A stretch of 64,000 nt of DNA from Streptomyces pacificus (GTDB taxonomy: Bacteria > Actinomycetota > Actinomycetes > Streptomycetales > Streptomycetaceae): NCBI RefSeq assembly GCF_011766325.1, contig NZ_BLLG01000004.1:372001-436000 (forward strand). Direction: 5' to 3'. Below the pieces are notes generated by a model. That model was not told where the DNA came from. It made no database searches and saw only the letters and a list, made by a program, of their open reading frames with translations. Made by a program: the position numbers and the translations under genes. Within the stretch, counting starts at the first letter, position 1. Every line of letters begins with the position of its first letter. This document shows, piece by piece, positions 38,990 through 47,503 of this stretch.

Positions 38990-39517
38990 TCACATCTGGC
39001 CGAGAACCGTCTGTGCGGCGTGGTTCCGCCTGTCGTACTCGGCCCACACGACCTTTCCCGGCGCCTCGCCGGGCCGTGGACCCCACCCCCACCGGTCGGC
39101 GAGGGCGGCGACGAGGAGCAGACCGCGCCCGTCGGTACGGTCGGCCCCGGGAAGCCGCCGCGCGGGTTCCGGGAGCCGCTCGCCCCGGGTGTCGGCCACC
39201 TCGATCCGCACGGTGGAGAGCGGCCCTGCGGACACGGTGAGCCGTACGAGGAAGTCCCGGCCCGGCACCCGGCCGTGGTGCGCGGCGTTCGCGCTGAGTT
39301 CGGCCACCAGGAGCACCACGGCGTCATGCTCCTCGGTGCCGTACGGGATCCCCCAGGCGTGCAGCCGCTCCGCACACAACCGGCGGGCGAGCCGGGCGCC
39401 CCGGGGTGTGGAGGTGAAACGCATCTCGAAGTGGTGTGCGGGCACGGTGGGTTGGGTGGGGGGAGTGGGCTGCATGAGGTGGGTGGGGGTCGTGGGGTGG
39501 GCGGGGTTGTTCGTCAT
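38990..39517 (-). CDS. HATPase_c anti-sigma-factor-like ATP-binding protein
   Basis: 175 residues. After a Pro/Thr-rich N-terminus (HPTTPTHLMQPTPPTQPTVP) comes an RsbW/SpoIIAB-type GHKL domain: VVLLVAELSANAAHHG (N box), VRIEVADTRGERLP (G1) and GRGLLLVAALADRWGW (G2). Such proteins in Streptomyces commonly pair with an XRE-DUF5753 regulator and a DUF397 protein, exactly as found divergently at 39628-40865. It may act as a kinase or partner-switch component. Confidence 0.92.
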   Translation of the reverse strand: MTNNPAHPTTPTHLMQPTPPTQPTVPAHHFEMRFTSTPRGARLARRLCAERLHAWGIPYGTEEHDAVVLLVAELSANAAHHGRVPGRDFLVRLTVSAGPLSTVRIEVADTRGERLPEPARRLPGADRTDGRGLLLVAALADRWGWGPRPGEAPGKVVWAEYDRRNHAAQTVLGQM

Positions 39518-39627
39518 GGCTCCACGGTGGGTCGTGGTGGCGTAGCGTGACCATGGGTGACGCGCCGTCGCGTTCCGCTTGTACGCGGCCGGGCGGTGCG
39601 GTGTACGTGCGCGGAAGGGTGGCGGCG

Positions 39628-40548
39628 GTGCGGCAAGATGACGCGGCGGGCGGACGGGAGCCGGTGGACGTGGTGGAACCGGTGGAACGAGTGCCGGCGA
39701 TGGAACCGCCCGGGGCGGCGGAACCGGCGGGAAAGCGACCGGAGGACGAGCCCGGGCAGGGTGTGGTCACGGCGTTCGGGCGGCAGTTGAAGCTCTTCCG
39801 GACCCGGGCCGGGTTGGGGCGGCCGGAGTTCGGGAAGCTGGTGGGATACGCGGCTCAGTCGATCGCCTCGTTCGAGCAGGGGCGGCGCATCCCGCCGCCG
39901 AGGTTCATCGACCGGGCCGACGAGGTACTGGACGCGGGTGGTGTGCTCAAGGCGCTGAAGGATGAGGTGGCGCGGGCGCAGTATCCGGCCTTCTTCCGGG
40001 ACATGGCGCGGTTGGAGGCGGAGGCGGTGGAGTTGCACGTCTACGACACTCACGTGATCAATGGCTTGCTACAGACAGAGGAGTACGCGCGAGCGGTGTT
40101 CCGGATGCGGCGTCCGTTGCTGGACGAGGACACCATCGAGCATCGGGTGTCGGCGCGGTTGGGACGCCAAGCGATCTTCTCGCGCCGAAGGCTGCCAACA
40201 CTCAGCTTCGTCATCGAGGAGTCGGTACTGACACGGCCCATCGGAGGTCGAGAGGGCATGCGGGGCCAGCTGGAACAACTTCTGCTACACGGCCAGCGGA
40301 GGAATGTGGAGATCCAGGTCATGCCCAACGAGCGTGAGGAGCACAGTGGATTGGCGGGCCCTTTCACCTTGATGGAGACGGCGAAGGGGCGCAGGATCGC
40401 CTACGTAGAGGTGCAGAAGGACAGCCGCCTCTACACCGATCGCGAGACGGTCAGGGAGATGGAAGCCCAGTACGGCATTCTGCGGGCGCAGGCCCTGACG
40501 CCGCGCGAGTCCCTGACCTTCTTCGAGAAACTGCTGGGAGAGAGATGA
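39628..40548 (+). CDS. XRE-family regulator with DUF5753
   Basis: About 306 residues from the GTG at 39628 (GGAAGG eight bases upstream); GTG 39547 and ATG 39700 are alternatives. HTH domain: FGRQLKLFRTRAGLGRPEFG, YAAQSIASFEQGRRIPPP. The C-terminal DUF5753 shows its usual motifs (INGLLQTEEYARAVF, FVIEESVLTRPIGG, NVEIQVMPNEREEHSGLAGP). This is the WhiJ-like regulator class of Streptomyces. It overlaps the DUF397 gene by 4 bp. Confidence 0.93.
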   Translation: MRQDDAAGGREPVDVVEPVERVPAMEPPGAAEPAGKRPEDEPGQGVVTAFGRQLKLFRTRAGLGRPEFGKLVGYAAQSIASFEQGRRIPPPRFIDRADEVLDAGGVLKALKDEVARAQYPAFFRDMARLEAEAVELHVYDTHVINGLLQTEEYARAVFRMRRPLLDEDTIEHRVSARLGRQAIFSRRRLPTLSFVIEESVLTRPIGGREGMRGQLEQLLLHGQRRNVEIQVMPNEREEHSGLAGPFTLMETAKGRRIAYVEVQKDSRLYTDRETVREMEAQYGILRAQALTPRESLTFFEKLLGER

Positions 40549-40865
40549 ACGAGAAGTTGCCCGAGCCTCCTCTGTCGGCCCTGGCGTGGTTCAAGAGCAG
40601 CTACAGCAGCGGCGAGGGTGGCCAGTGCGTCGAGGTCGCCTGGCGCAAGAGCAGCTACAGCGGTGCCGAAGGCGGCGAGTGCGTCGAGGTCGCCTGGCGC
40701 ACGAGCAGCTACAGCGGTGCCGAGGGCGGCCAGTGCGTCGAGGTGGCCGCCACCCCCGGCACCGTGCACGTCCGGGACTCCAAGCAGCTGGGCGGGCCCG
40801 TGCTCAGCGTGAGCCCCCGGGCGTGGGCCGGGCTCGTGGAGTTGGCGGCCGACCACTCGGCCTGA
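40545..40865 (+). CDS. DUF397 protein with triplicated motif
   Basis: 106 residues. The DUF397 core (W-x-K-S-S-Y-S...C-V-E-V-A ... VRDSKQLGGPVLSV ... W) normally has one N-terminal WxKSSYS motif; here it occurs three times in tandem, each 18 residues (first copy WFKSSYSSGEGGQCVEVA). DUF397 proteins are partners of the adjacent DUF5753 regulators, thought to modulate DNA binding. Start codon overlaps the regulator stop. Confidence 0.93.
   Translation: MNEKLPEPPLSALAWFKSSYSSGEGGQCVEVAWRKSSYSGAEGGECVEVAWRTSSYSGAEGGQCVEVAATPGTVHVRDSKQLGGPVLSVSPRAWAGLVELAADHSA
40587..40748 (+). repeat. Three 54-bp in-frame tandem repeats
   Basis: Units at 40587-40640, 40641-40694 and 40695-40748. Units 2 and 3 are closer to each other than to unit 1, consistent with two successive duplications. 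Confidence 0.95.
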
Positions 40866-40871
40866 CACGGG

Positions 40872-40907
40872 AGGGGCCCCGTACACCTCGCGGTGTACGG
40901 GGCCCCT
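40872..40907. terminator. Bidirectional terminator between DUF397 and hsdR
   Basis: Perfect 16-bp stem (AGGGGCCCCGTACACC and complement) with a TCGC loop, between two convergent stop codons at 40865 and 40925. Confidence 0.9.
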
Positions 40908-40924
40908 GCTCATGCCGAGGGCGG

Positions 40925-43900
40925 CTACGCCGCGTCGTCCACGCCCTCCTCGCGGCGGATCATCCGCCAGGCGGCACGGCGTGCACTGCGGTCGAGGCTG
41001 GACTTGAAGTTGCGGTCCGCGCCGAAGTACTGGCGGCCGAGGCCGGCGATGGAGTCGACGTGGTCGGCCATCTTGTCCGCGAAGACCTTGTCGAAGACCC
41101 TGCCGAAGTTGTCCTCGTCGTTGACGACCGCCGCGGCCCGGACCTTGGCGTCGGCCTTGGCCTCCTCGAAGGGCCGGATGACGTCCTGTTCGGTGAAGTC
41201 CGTGCCGAACTTGGCGTTGAACTTCTCGATCAGCTCCGACAGGAGGGACTTCTCGGGCTCCTTGGCGCCGCCCGGCCCCTCGCCGAAGCCGGGCATCATC
41301 GCGGGCCCCTCGGGGCTGAGGGAGACGTCGTGCTCGCCGGTCCTCTGCACGCGCAGGTGGCTGAGGTCGACCTCGCCGATGTCCACGCCGCCGTCCGTGC
41401 GTCCCCGCAGCCGGGTGAGGAGGTAGCGGCCGTAGAGGTGGAGTCGTTCGAGGTCGGGGTCGCGGTAGGGCACGATCTGGGCGAGGAAGCCGTACTTGCG
41501 TACGTAGTCGTGGAGGTCGGCGCGGAAGTCCTCGGCCGTCCTGACGTCGTCCTCGTCCTCGTCGTTGTCGCGCAGGGCCTCGTAGCGGGTGACGGCCGGG
41601 GACAGCAGGCGGTACAGCTCGGCGTGCAGCTTCTCCCACTTCGCCGGTGATCCGGCTGCCTTCTCCTTCGCCTCGAACCAGGCGGCGGCGAACTCGTCCA
41701 TCTCGGTCTCGGAGATGATCGGCGCGGACATGACCCGGCTCTGGGCGGTGTAGAGAAGGTTGGGATCCGAGGGGAGGGTGTTCGCCTCCTCGAAGTACGG
41801 GCGGAACGCCTCCTTGATGTCCTCGGCCTCGTTGCTGAAGTCCAGGACGGCGAGGTCGGCCTGCGCCTTGCGTTCGGCGGTGCGGTTCAGCCGGGAGAGG
41901 GTCTGGACGGCGGCGATACCGGTGAGCTTCTTGTTGACGTACATGGTGGTCAACAGGGGCTGGTCGAAGCCGGTCTGGTACTTCTCCGCCACGACCAGGA
42001 TCCGGTACTCCTGCTGCCCCTTCGCCCCGGCCTTCACCGCCTTGTCGTCGGCGCGCGTGTAGCCGAAGGCCTTGGGTAGGGCGGTCTCGGACAGCCCGCC
42101 GTTCTCCTTCGGCTCGGTGGTCTCCTCGCCGTCGATGGTGAGGGAGCCGGAGAAGGCGACCAGGACGCCCAGGTCCGGATACCTGGTGTGGTAGTCGCGG
42201 TCCCTGATGTAGCTCCTGATGGCGCGGGCCATCTGGACGGCGGAGTGCCGGGAGCCGGTCACGACCATGGACTTGGCCCGTCCGCCGAGCCGGCCCCTGG
42301 TGTGGGTGACGAAGTGCTCGACGATCACCTGTGCGTGCTGGGAGACGGTCGAGTCGTGGGTGAGGACGTACCGGGCGAGCAGCGAGTTCGCCTTCGCGGG
42401 GTCCACTTCGCGCTCGTCCTGGTTGTGGTTCACCAGCTTCCAGTACGTGTTGTACGTGACGTAGTTGCGCAGCGGGTCGAGGATGAACCCTTCCTCGATG
42501 GCCTGGCGCATGGAGTACGTGTGGAAGGGGCGGTACGCCGCCTTGCCGTCGACCTGTTCCGGGGTCCCGAAGAGTTCGAGGGTCTTGGACTTGGGCGTGG
42601 CGGTGAACGCGAAGTAGGAGAGGTTCGCCGCCCGGGACCGCTCCAGCGCCTTCTTCTTCAGCTTGTCCGTGACGGTGTCGGTGACGGTGACGGTGGTCGC
42701 GCCGGCGTCCTCGGAGTCCGAGTCAAGGCCGAGTTCGCGCAGTGCGGCACGGACGGAGGTCGCCGCGTCGCCGGACTGGGAGGAATGGGCCTCGTCGATG
42801 ACGATCGCGAAGGTGGTGCCCCTGATCTCGGTCGGGTTGCGCTTGAGGTAGTCCAGGAGCGCGGGGAACGAGTGCAGGGTGACGGTGACGATCTTCCCGG
42901 TGTCGCGGGAGAGCGCGCGGGCGAGCTGCTCGCTCTTGGCGCCCTGCCGCTCGTCGATCTTGACGACCAGGCCGTCGGTCTGGGAGAAGCTGCCGACCGT
43001 CTCGCGAAGCTGGGCGTCGAGGTTCCGGCGGTCGGTGATGACGATGACCTTGTCGAAGACGGGCGCCCCGGGCTTGATGAACCCCGCGGCCAGGGCCTCG
43101 GTGTTCAGCATGCGGGGGTCGTTGTCCGCGTGCAGGTCGGAGAGGCGGTGGACGAGCCACCCGATGGTGTTGGACTTGCCGGACCCGGCCGAGGCCATGA
43201 TCAGGTAGTTCTGTCCGGCGCCGTGGGTGGCCGCGTGGGCGGTGAGCTTCCTGACCGCGTCCCACTGGTGGTAGCGGGGGAAGACCGTGGTGCGGGTGGT
43301 ACCGCCACCGGGCGTCCTGGTCTTCTGCTGGTGCGCGAACCGCTGGAGCAGATCGAGCCAGTTCTCCCGCTCCCAGACCTGCTCCCAGAGGTAGGAGGTC
43401 GCGTACCGGCCGAAGGCGGTGGGAGCGGGGTTTCCGGCGCCGCCGGGGCGGCCGGGGCCCTCGGAGCCGGTGTTGAAGGGCAGAAAGCGCGTGTTCCTGC
43501 CCTTGAGGGTGGTCGCGACGAAGACCAGGTCGGGATCGACGGCGAAGTTCGCGACGACCCGGCGGGTGAAGATCGGCTCGGTGGGGTCGCGGTCGGTCCG
43601 GTACTGCTCCTTGGCATGCTCGACGCCCTGTCCGGTGAGCGGGTTCTTCAGCTCGGCGGTGGCGACGGGGATGCCGTTCAGGAAGAGGGCGAGGTCGAGC
43701 CGGTTGTTCCAGTCGAGCTGCTTGGTGGCGTAGGGCAGCTCGCGGACGACGGTGAGGCGGTTGGCGCGGTAACCGTCGAGGACGGAGGCGTCGGGGACCA
43801 GGTTCGGCCTGAAGTAGGCGACGCGGAGGCGTACGCCGCGGTCCTTGACGCCGTTGCGGAGGACGTGGAGCAGGCCGTCGTTGGCGATGGCCTGGTCCAG

Positions 43901-44128
43901 ACGGCGGACGAAGCCGCGCTCGGCCTCGGCGGGGTCGCCGTAGACGGTGCGGAGTTCGTGCCACTCCTCGGCCTGGGTCCTGCGGAGGAACTCGAAGAGT
44001 TCGCCCGTGTCCAGGCCGAGATCGGGCTGATAGCCGGCGGGGCTCGCCTCGCGCCAGCCGCGCTCGGTCATGGCGGCGACTATCGCGTCGCCGAACGCGG
44101 ACTCACTGTGGACCGGGCCGGGGCTCAT
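40925..44128 (-). CDS. hsdR: Type I restriction enzyme, R subunit
   Basis: 1067 residues. N-terminal nuclease domain with catalytic D..E-x-K (LDLALFLNGIPVATAELKNP, about residues 143-162). SF2 motor: Walker A MASAGSGKSNTIGWL, motif II VIDEAHSSQSG, motif III FTATPKSKTLELFG, and motif VI TLSRLNRT. The C-terminal ~200 residues are the helical HsdM-binding region. It cleaves non-methylated DNA after ATP-driven translocation. ATG overlaps the hsdS stop by 4 bp. Confidence 0.96.
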   Translation of the reverse strand: MSPGPVHSESAFGDAIVAAMTERGWREASPAGYQPDLGLDTGELFEFLRRTQAEEWHELRTVYGDPAEAERGFVRRLDQAIANDGLLHVLRNGVKDRGVRLRVAYFRPNLVPDASVLDGYRANRLTVVRELPYATKQLDWNNRLDLALFLNGIPVATAELKNPLTGQGVEHAKEQYRTDRDPTEPIFTRRVVANFAVDPDLVFVATTLKGRNTRFLPFNTGSEGPGRPGGAGNPAPTAFGRYATSYLWEQVWERENWLDLLQRFAHQQKTRTPGGGTTRTTVFPRYHQWDAVRKLTAHAATHGAGQNYLIMASAGSGKSNTIGWLVHRLSDLHADNDPRMLNTEALAAGFIKPGAPVFDKVIVITDRRNLDAQLRETVGSFSQTDGLVVKIDERQGAKSEQLARALSRDTGKIVTVTLHSFPALLDYLKRNPTEIRGTTFAIVIDEAHSSQSGDAATSVRAALRELGLDSDSEDAGATTVTVTDTVTDKLKKKALERSRAANLSYFAFTATPKSKTLELFGTPEQVDGKAAYRPFHTYSMRQAIEEGFILDPLRNYVTYNTYWKLVNHNQDEREVDPAKANSLLARYVLTHDSTVSQHAQVIVEHFVTHTRGRLGGRAKSMVVTGSRHSAVQMARAIRSYIRDRDYHTRYPDLGVLVAFSGSLTIDGEETTEPKENGGLSETALPKAFGYTRADDKAVKAGAKGQQEYRILVVAEKYQTGFDQPLLTTMYVNKKLTGIAAVQTLSRLNRTAERKAQADLAVLDFSNEAEDIKEAFRPYFEEANTLPSDPNLLYTAQSRVMSAPIISETEMDEFAAAWFEAKEKAAGSPAKWEKLHAELYRLLSPAVTRYEALRDNDEDEDDVRTAEDFRADLHDYVRKYGFLAQIVPYRDPDLERLHLYGRYLLTRLRGRTDGGVDIGEVDLSHLRVQRTGEHDVSLSPEGPAMMPGFGEGPGGAKEPEKSLLSELIEKFNAKFGTDFTEQDVIRPFEEAKADAKVRAAAVVNDEDNFGRVFDKVFADKMADHVDSIAGLGRQYFGADRNFKSSLDRSARRAAWRMIRREEGVDDAA

Positions 44129-45426
44129 GCGCTGATTCCCTCCGTGTTGTTGCGTCCGCTGGCGGTGGAGACGTCGAACTGGCCGGTGACGGCGGCGGTG
44201 ATGAGGGCTTGGCGGCGCTCGGCGAGCATCTGTCCCTGTTGCTGGAACTTGTCCTTCAACGCGTCAAGCCCAGCGACTCGTTCGTCGAGTGCTTTGACGA
44301 TCCTCTCCTGCCGGGCGAGCGGCAACGACGGGACAGGGATCTTCTTCATCGACCCAATATTGAAATGCGCCTGGATGCTGCCGACCGCATGCTCCGAGAC
44401 GTGCGCTTGGGCGTACTGAGAGTTCAATACGTACTCAAGGTACCTCGGCGCCATGCTCCTACCTGGACGCACAACAATGAGATCAATACAGTTCGCGCCG
44501 GCCAAGTGCGGCGGAACGACTGCCGCCGCGCCAGCCTGACCGGTGCGCACCACGACCACGTCTCCTGCCCGCAGCCGGGACTTCACATTCTCCGCATCCC
44601 CTTCGTCGCTAATCCGCACGAGATCGCTGTCTTCGATGACACCAGGTCGGACGTTCAGTCCCCGCAAGGCAGGCGTCCCCCCCGACTCCACGTACCACTT
44701 GGCTGGAGTGATGACGATGCCAACGGTGATTCCTTCCACCAGGTACTTGAGCGGAGCCATATCGTGGGCGTGGCTGTCGTGTTCAAGGCCGAGAGCAAGC
44801 TCAACCACTCGTTCTCTCTTCAGAGCGAGCAGATCAGTCATCTCACGACGCCTGGTGACGAGGCCGTCGATACGGGCGGTCTCGGCGTCGAGGAAGTCGG
44901 CGATGCGACATTGTTCCTCCTGCCGCGGATACGCCCACAGCGAAGAGAAAAAGGTTCCGGTGTCCAGATTCTGGATACCTGTGGTCTGCTTAATCGCGCT
45001 CTGCGTCAACCCCTGCCCGTATGCCGCGGCAAGAACATATGTCAGGAAGCGGGGGTCGACACCGGCCGCCGGAGAGAGGCGTGCACAGAAGTTGGAACAT
45101 ACGGACTTTTCTGGGCCCTCGAACAAGACAGCCATCCCCACAGGCTGTTTCTCACCTCCACCCGACTTCTCAAGGATAAGGTCGCCGGGCCGCAAGAGGT
45201 ATTGCCTGAGCGATGACGCATCGACACGCCTCAACGGGGCGTTATCGATACGCACTCGGCGCCTTGGGCGGTCGAAATCTGCGGCGCGGACGCAGCGAAC
45301 GTCACTGCCGTCTTCAGCAGGATCACTTCCCCAAGTTCCGTTAGCAGCCTTGGCAATGAGGTTCTTGAGACGTCCTCGCGTCCAACGATCTGGTGCTTGC
45401 TGAATCCAGTGGACTGCGGCGGTCAC
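44125..45426 (-). CDS. hsdS: Type I restriction enzyme, S (specificity) subunit
   Basis: 433 residues from the GTG at 45426, which overlaps the hsdM stop (GTGA). Two target-recognition domains (about 5-190 and 225-380) each followed by a conserved helix (QEEQCRIADFLDAETARIDG and ARQERIVKALDERVAGLDAL). The gene has clearly lower G+C and different codon use from hsdM and hsdR, especially 44300-45400, as expected for an exchanged specificity gene. Target sequence cannot be read from the protein. Confidence 0.94.
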   Translation of the reverse strand: MTAAVHWIQQAPDRWTRGRLKNLIAKAANGTWGSDPAEDGSDVRCVRAADFDRPRRRVRIDNAPLRRVDASSLRQYLLRPGDLILEKSGGGEKQPVGMAVLFEGPEKSVCSNFCARLSPAAGVDPRFLTYVLAAAYGQGLTQSAIKQTTGIQNLDTGTFFSSLWAYPRQEEQCRIADFLDAETARIDGLVTRRREMTDLLALKRERVVELALGLEHDSHAHDMAPLKYLVEGITVGIVITPAKWYVESGGTPALRGLNVRPGVIEDSDLVRISDEGDAENVKSRLRAGDVVVVRTGQAGAAAVVPPHLAGANCIDLIVVRPGRSMAPRYLEYVLNSQYAQAHVSEHAVGSIQAHFNIGSMKKIPVPSLPLARQERIVKALDERVAGLDALKDKFQQQGQMLAERRQALITAAVTGQFDVSTASGRNNTEGISA

Positions 45427-47414
45427 TCCGTCACCTCCCCCAACAGCGCCTGAATCTCCGCCTCCAGAGCCTTCAGCTCCGCGTCGATCTCCGCCAGCGG
45501 CCTCGGCGGCTCGTACACGTAGAAGTGCCGCGTGAACGGGATCTCGTAGCCGATCTTCGTCTTCGTGTGGTCGATCCACGCGTCCGGTACGTGCGGGTGG
45601 ACCTCGCGCTTCAGGTACTCCTCGACGTCCTCGCCCAGCGGGACGTTCTCGTAGTCCCGGAGTTCCGTGTCCGGTTCCGGCTCGCCCTTGACCTTCTGCA
45701 CCTCGCCCTCGGGGTCGCGGACGCCCACCGCCTCCCGCAGCGCCTTCGCGAACGGCGCGCCGGTCGGCCACAGCAGGCCGGCCGCCACGACGGCGTCCTT
45801 GAGGGACACCAGACACTCCGACTTGGTCGCCCACGTCGAGCCCAGCAGCGTACGCACGGCGGCCACGAACGCCTCCGCGTCCGCCAGCTTCTGGACCGGC
45901 TTCGCCGCCGCCAGGGCCGTCAGCGTCTCCTCGGTGACCTCGAAGCGGAGCTTGAGCGGGCGTTCGACGGTGATGCGCTGGTAGCCGAAGGCGCTGTTGT
46001 CGAAGACCTTGACCTTGGCGTGGAGTTCGTGGTCCGGGTCGGCCGCGGCCTCGACAGCCTCCCTGTACAGGCGGGTCACGTCCGCGATGTGCCGCTTGCC
46101 CAGTTCCTTGCGCTTGTCGCCGAGCGACTTGCGCATCTTCTGGAACTGGTCGCGCGCGTCCAGCAGGACGACCCTGCCCTTGTGGTCGGGGGACTTGCGG
46201 TTGGTGAGGATCCAGAAGTAGGTGGAGATGCCGGTGTTGTAGAAGAGCTGGTCCGGGAGGGCGACGATCGCCTCCAGCCAGTCGTTCTCCAGGATCCAGC
46301 GGCGGATCTCGGACTCGCCCGACCCGGCCGCGCCGGTGAAGAGCGGGGAGCCGTTGAAGACGATGGCGATGCGGGAGCCGCCGCCGCCCTTGGCGTCCAC
46401 CGGCTTCATCATCGAGATCATGTGCTGGAGGAAGAGGAGCGAGCCGTCGTTGATGCGCGGCAGGCCCGCGGCGAAGCGGCCGGCCTCGCCCATGTGCTTG
46501 TGCTCGTACTCGACCTCGTCCTTGACCTTCTTCCACTCCACGCCGAACGGCGGGTTGGCCAGGATGTAGTCGAACCTGTCGCGGCGGTGGGCGGGGTCGC
46601 TGAAGGAGTTGCCGAACGCGATGTGCTCCGGGTCCTGCCCCTTGATCATCAGGTCGGACCGGCAGATGGCCCAGGACTCGGGGTTGAGCTCCTGACCGTA
46701 GACCGCGACGGTGGCGTCCGGGTTGAGGGACAGGATGTGGTCCTCGGCCGCCGACAGCATGCCGCCGGTGCCGCACGCCGGGTCCATGACCGTGCGCACG
46801 ACGCCCGGCACCTGCAACGCGTCCCCGTCGGGTGCGATCAGCAGGTTGACCATGAGCTTGATGACCTCGCGGGGGGTGAAGTGCTCACCCGCCGTCTCGT
46901 TGGACTGCTCCGCGAAGCGGCGGATCAGTTCCTCGAAGATGTAGCCCATGTTGTGGTTGGGCACGGTCTCCGGATGCAGGTCCAGGTCGGTGAACCTGCC
47001 GATGACCTGGTAGAGGAGGTCGGCGCCGTCGAGGCGCTTGATCTGCTGGGCGAACTCGTACTTGTCGAGGACCTCGCGGGCGTTGTCCGAGAAGGCGCCG
47101 ACGTAGATCTGGAGGTTCTTCGCCGCGTTCCGCGGGTCCGCGGCGATCTTCTTCAGGGTCAGGTCGCTCCTGTTGTAGAAGGAGTGGCCGGAGGCCTTGC
47201 GCAGGAAGTACGCGGTGTCGATGTCCTGGCCCTGGAATCGGGCGACGGTCTCGGCGACCTTCTCCCGGGTCGGTTCCAGGACGCACTCGAGCCGGCGCAG
47301 CACCGTGAACGGCAGGATGACCTTGCCGTAGTCGGACTGCTTGTAGTCGCCGCGCAGGAGGTCGGCGACGGACCAGGCGTGGTTCGCCAGTTCCGTGTGC
47401 TTACTGCTGTTCAA
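45423..47414 (-). CDS. hsdM: Type I restriction-modification enzyme, M (methylase) subunit
   Basis: 663 residues, longer than the usual ~500. Helical N-terminal domain (ANHAWSVADLLRGDYKQSDY), SAM motif VMDPACGTGGMLSAAEDHIL, and catalytic motif IV ILANPPFGVEW, so an N6-adenine methylase. The C-terminal extension (TKTKIGYEIPFTRHFYVYEP, EIDAELKALEAEIQALLGEV) is typical of a subset of long HsdM. First gene of hsdM-S-R; 89 bp behind the HTH-fused methylase. Confidence 0.96.
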   Translation of the reverse strand: MNSSKHTELANHAWSVADLLRGDYKQSDYGKVILPFTVLRRLECVLEPTREKVAETVARFQGQDIDTAYFLRKASGHSFYNRSDLTLKKIAADPRNAAKNLQIYVGAFSDNAREVLDKYEFAQQIKRLDGADLLYQVIGRFTDLDLHPETVPNHNMGYIFEELIRRFAEQSNETAGEHFTPREVIKLMVNLLIAPDGDALQVPGVVRTVMDPACGTGGMLSAAEDHILSLNPDATVAVYGQELNPESWAICRSDLMIKGQDPEHIAFGNSFSDPAHRRDRFDYILANPPFGVEWKKVKDEVEYEHKHMGEAGRFAAGLPRINDGSLLFLQHMISMMKPVDAKGGGGSRIAIVFNGSPLFTGAAGSGESEIRRWILENDWLEAIVALPDQLFYNTGISTYFWILTNRKSPDHKGRVVLLDARDQFQKMRKSLGDKRKELGKRHIADVTRLYREAVEAAADPDHELHAKVKVFDNSAFGYQRITVERPLKLRFEVTEETLTALAAAKPVQKLADAEAFVAAVRTLLGSTWATKSECLVSLKDAVVAAGLLWPTGAPFAKALREAVGVRDPEGEVQKVKGEPEPDTELRDYENVPLGEDVEEYLKREVHPHVPDAWIDHTKTKIGYEIPFTRHFYVYEPPRPLAEIDAELKALEAEIQALLGEVTE

Positions 47415-47503
47415 GGGGTTCCCCGGTTTCCTTCCGGACCGTCCCGCCCAACCGGAGCGGGTGCGGACAAGTGTGGTGGATGGGTGCGAAGTTCGGGTGC
47501 GGT

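Noticed and set aside
42188..44419. 743-codon frame antisense to hsdR, and 45393-47681 antisense to hsdM
   Set aside because: Shadows of hsdR and hsdM, whose catalytic motifs are intact on the minus strand.
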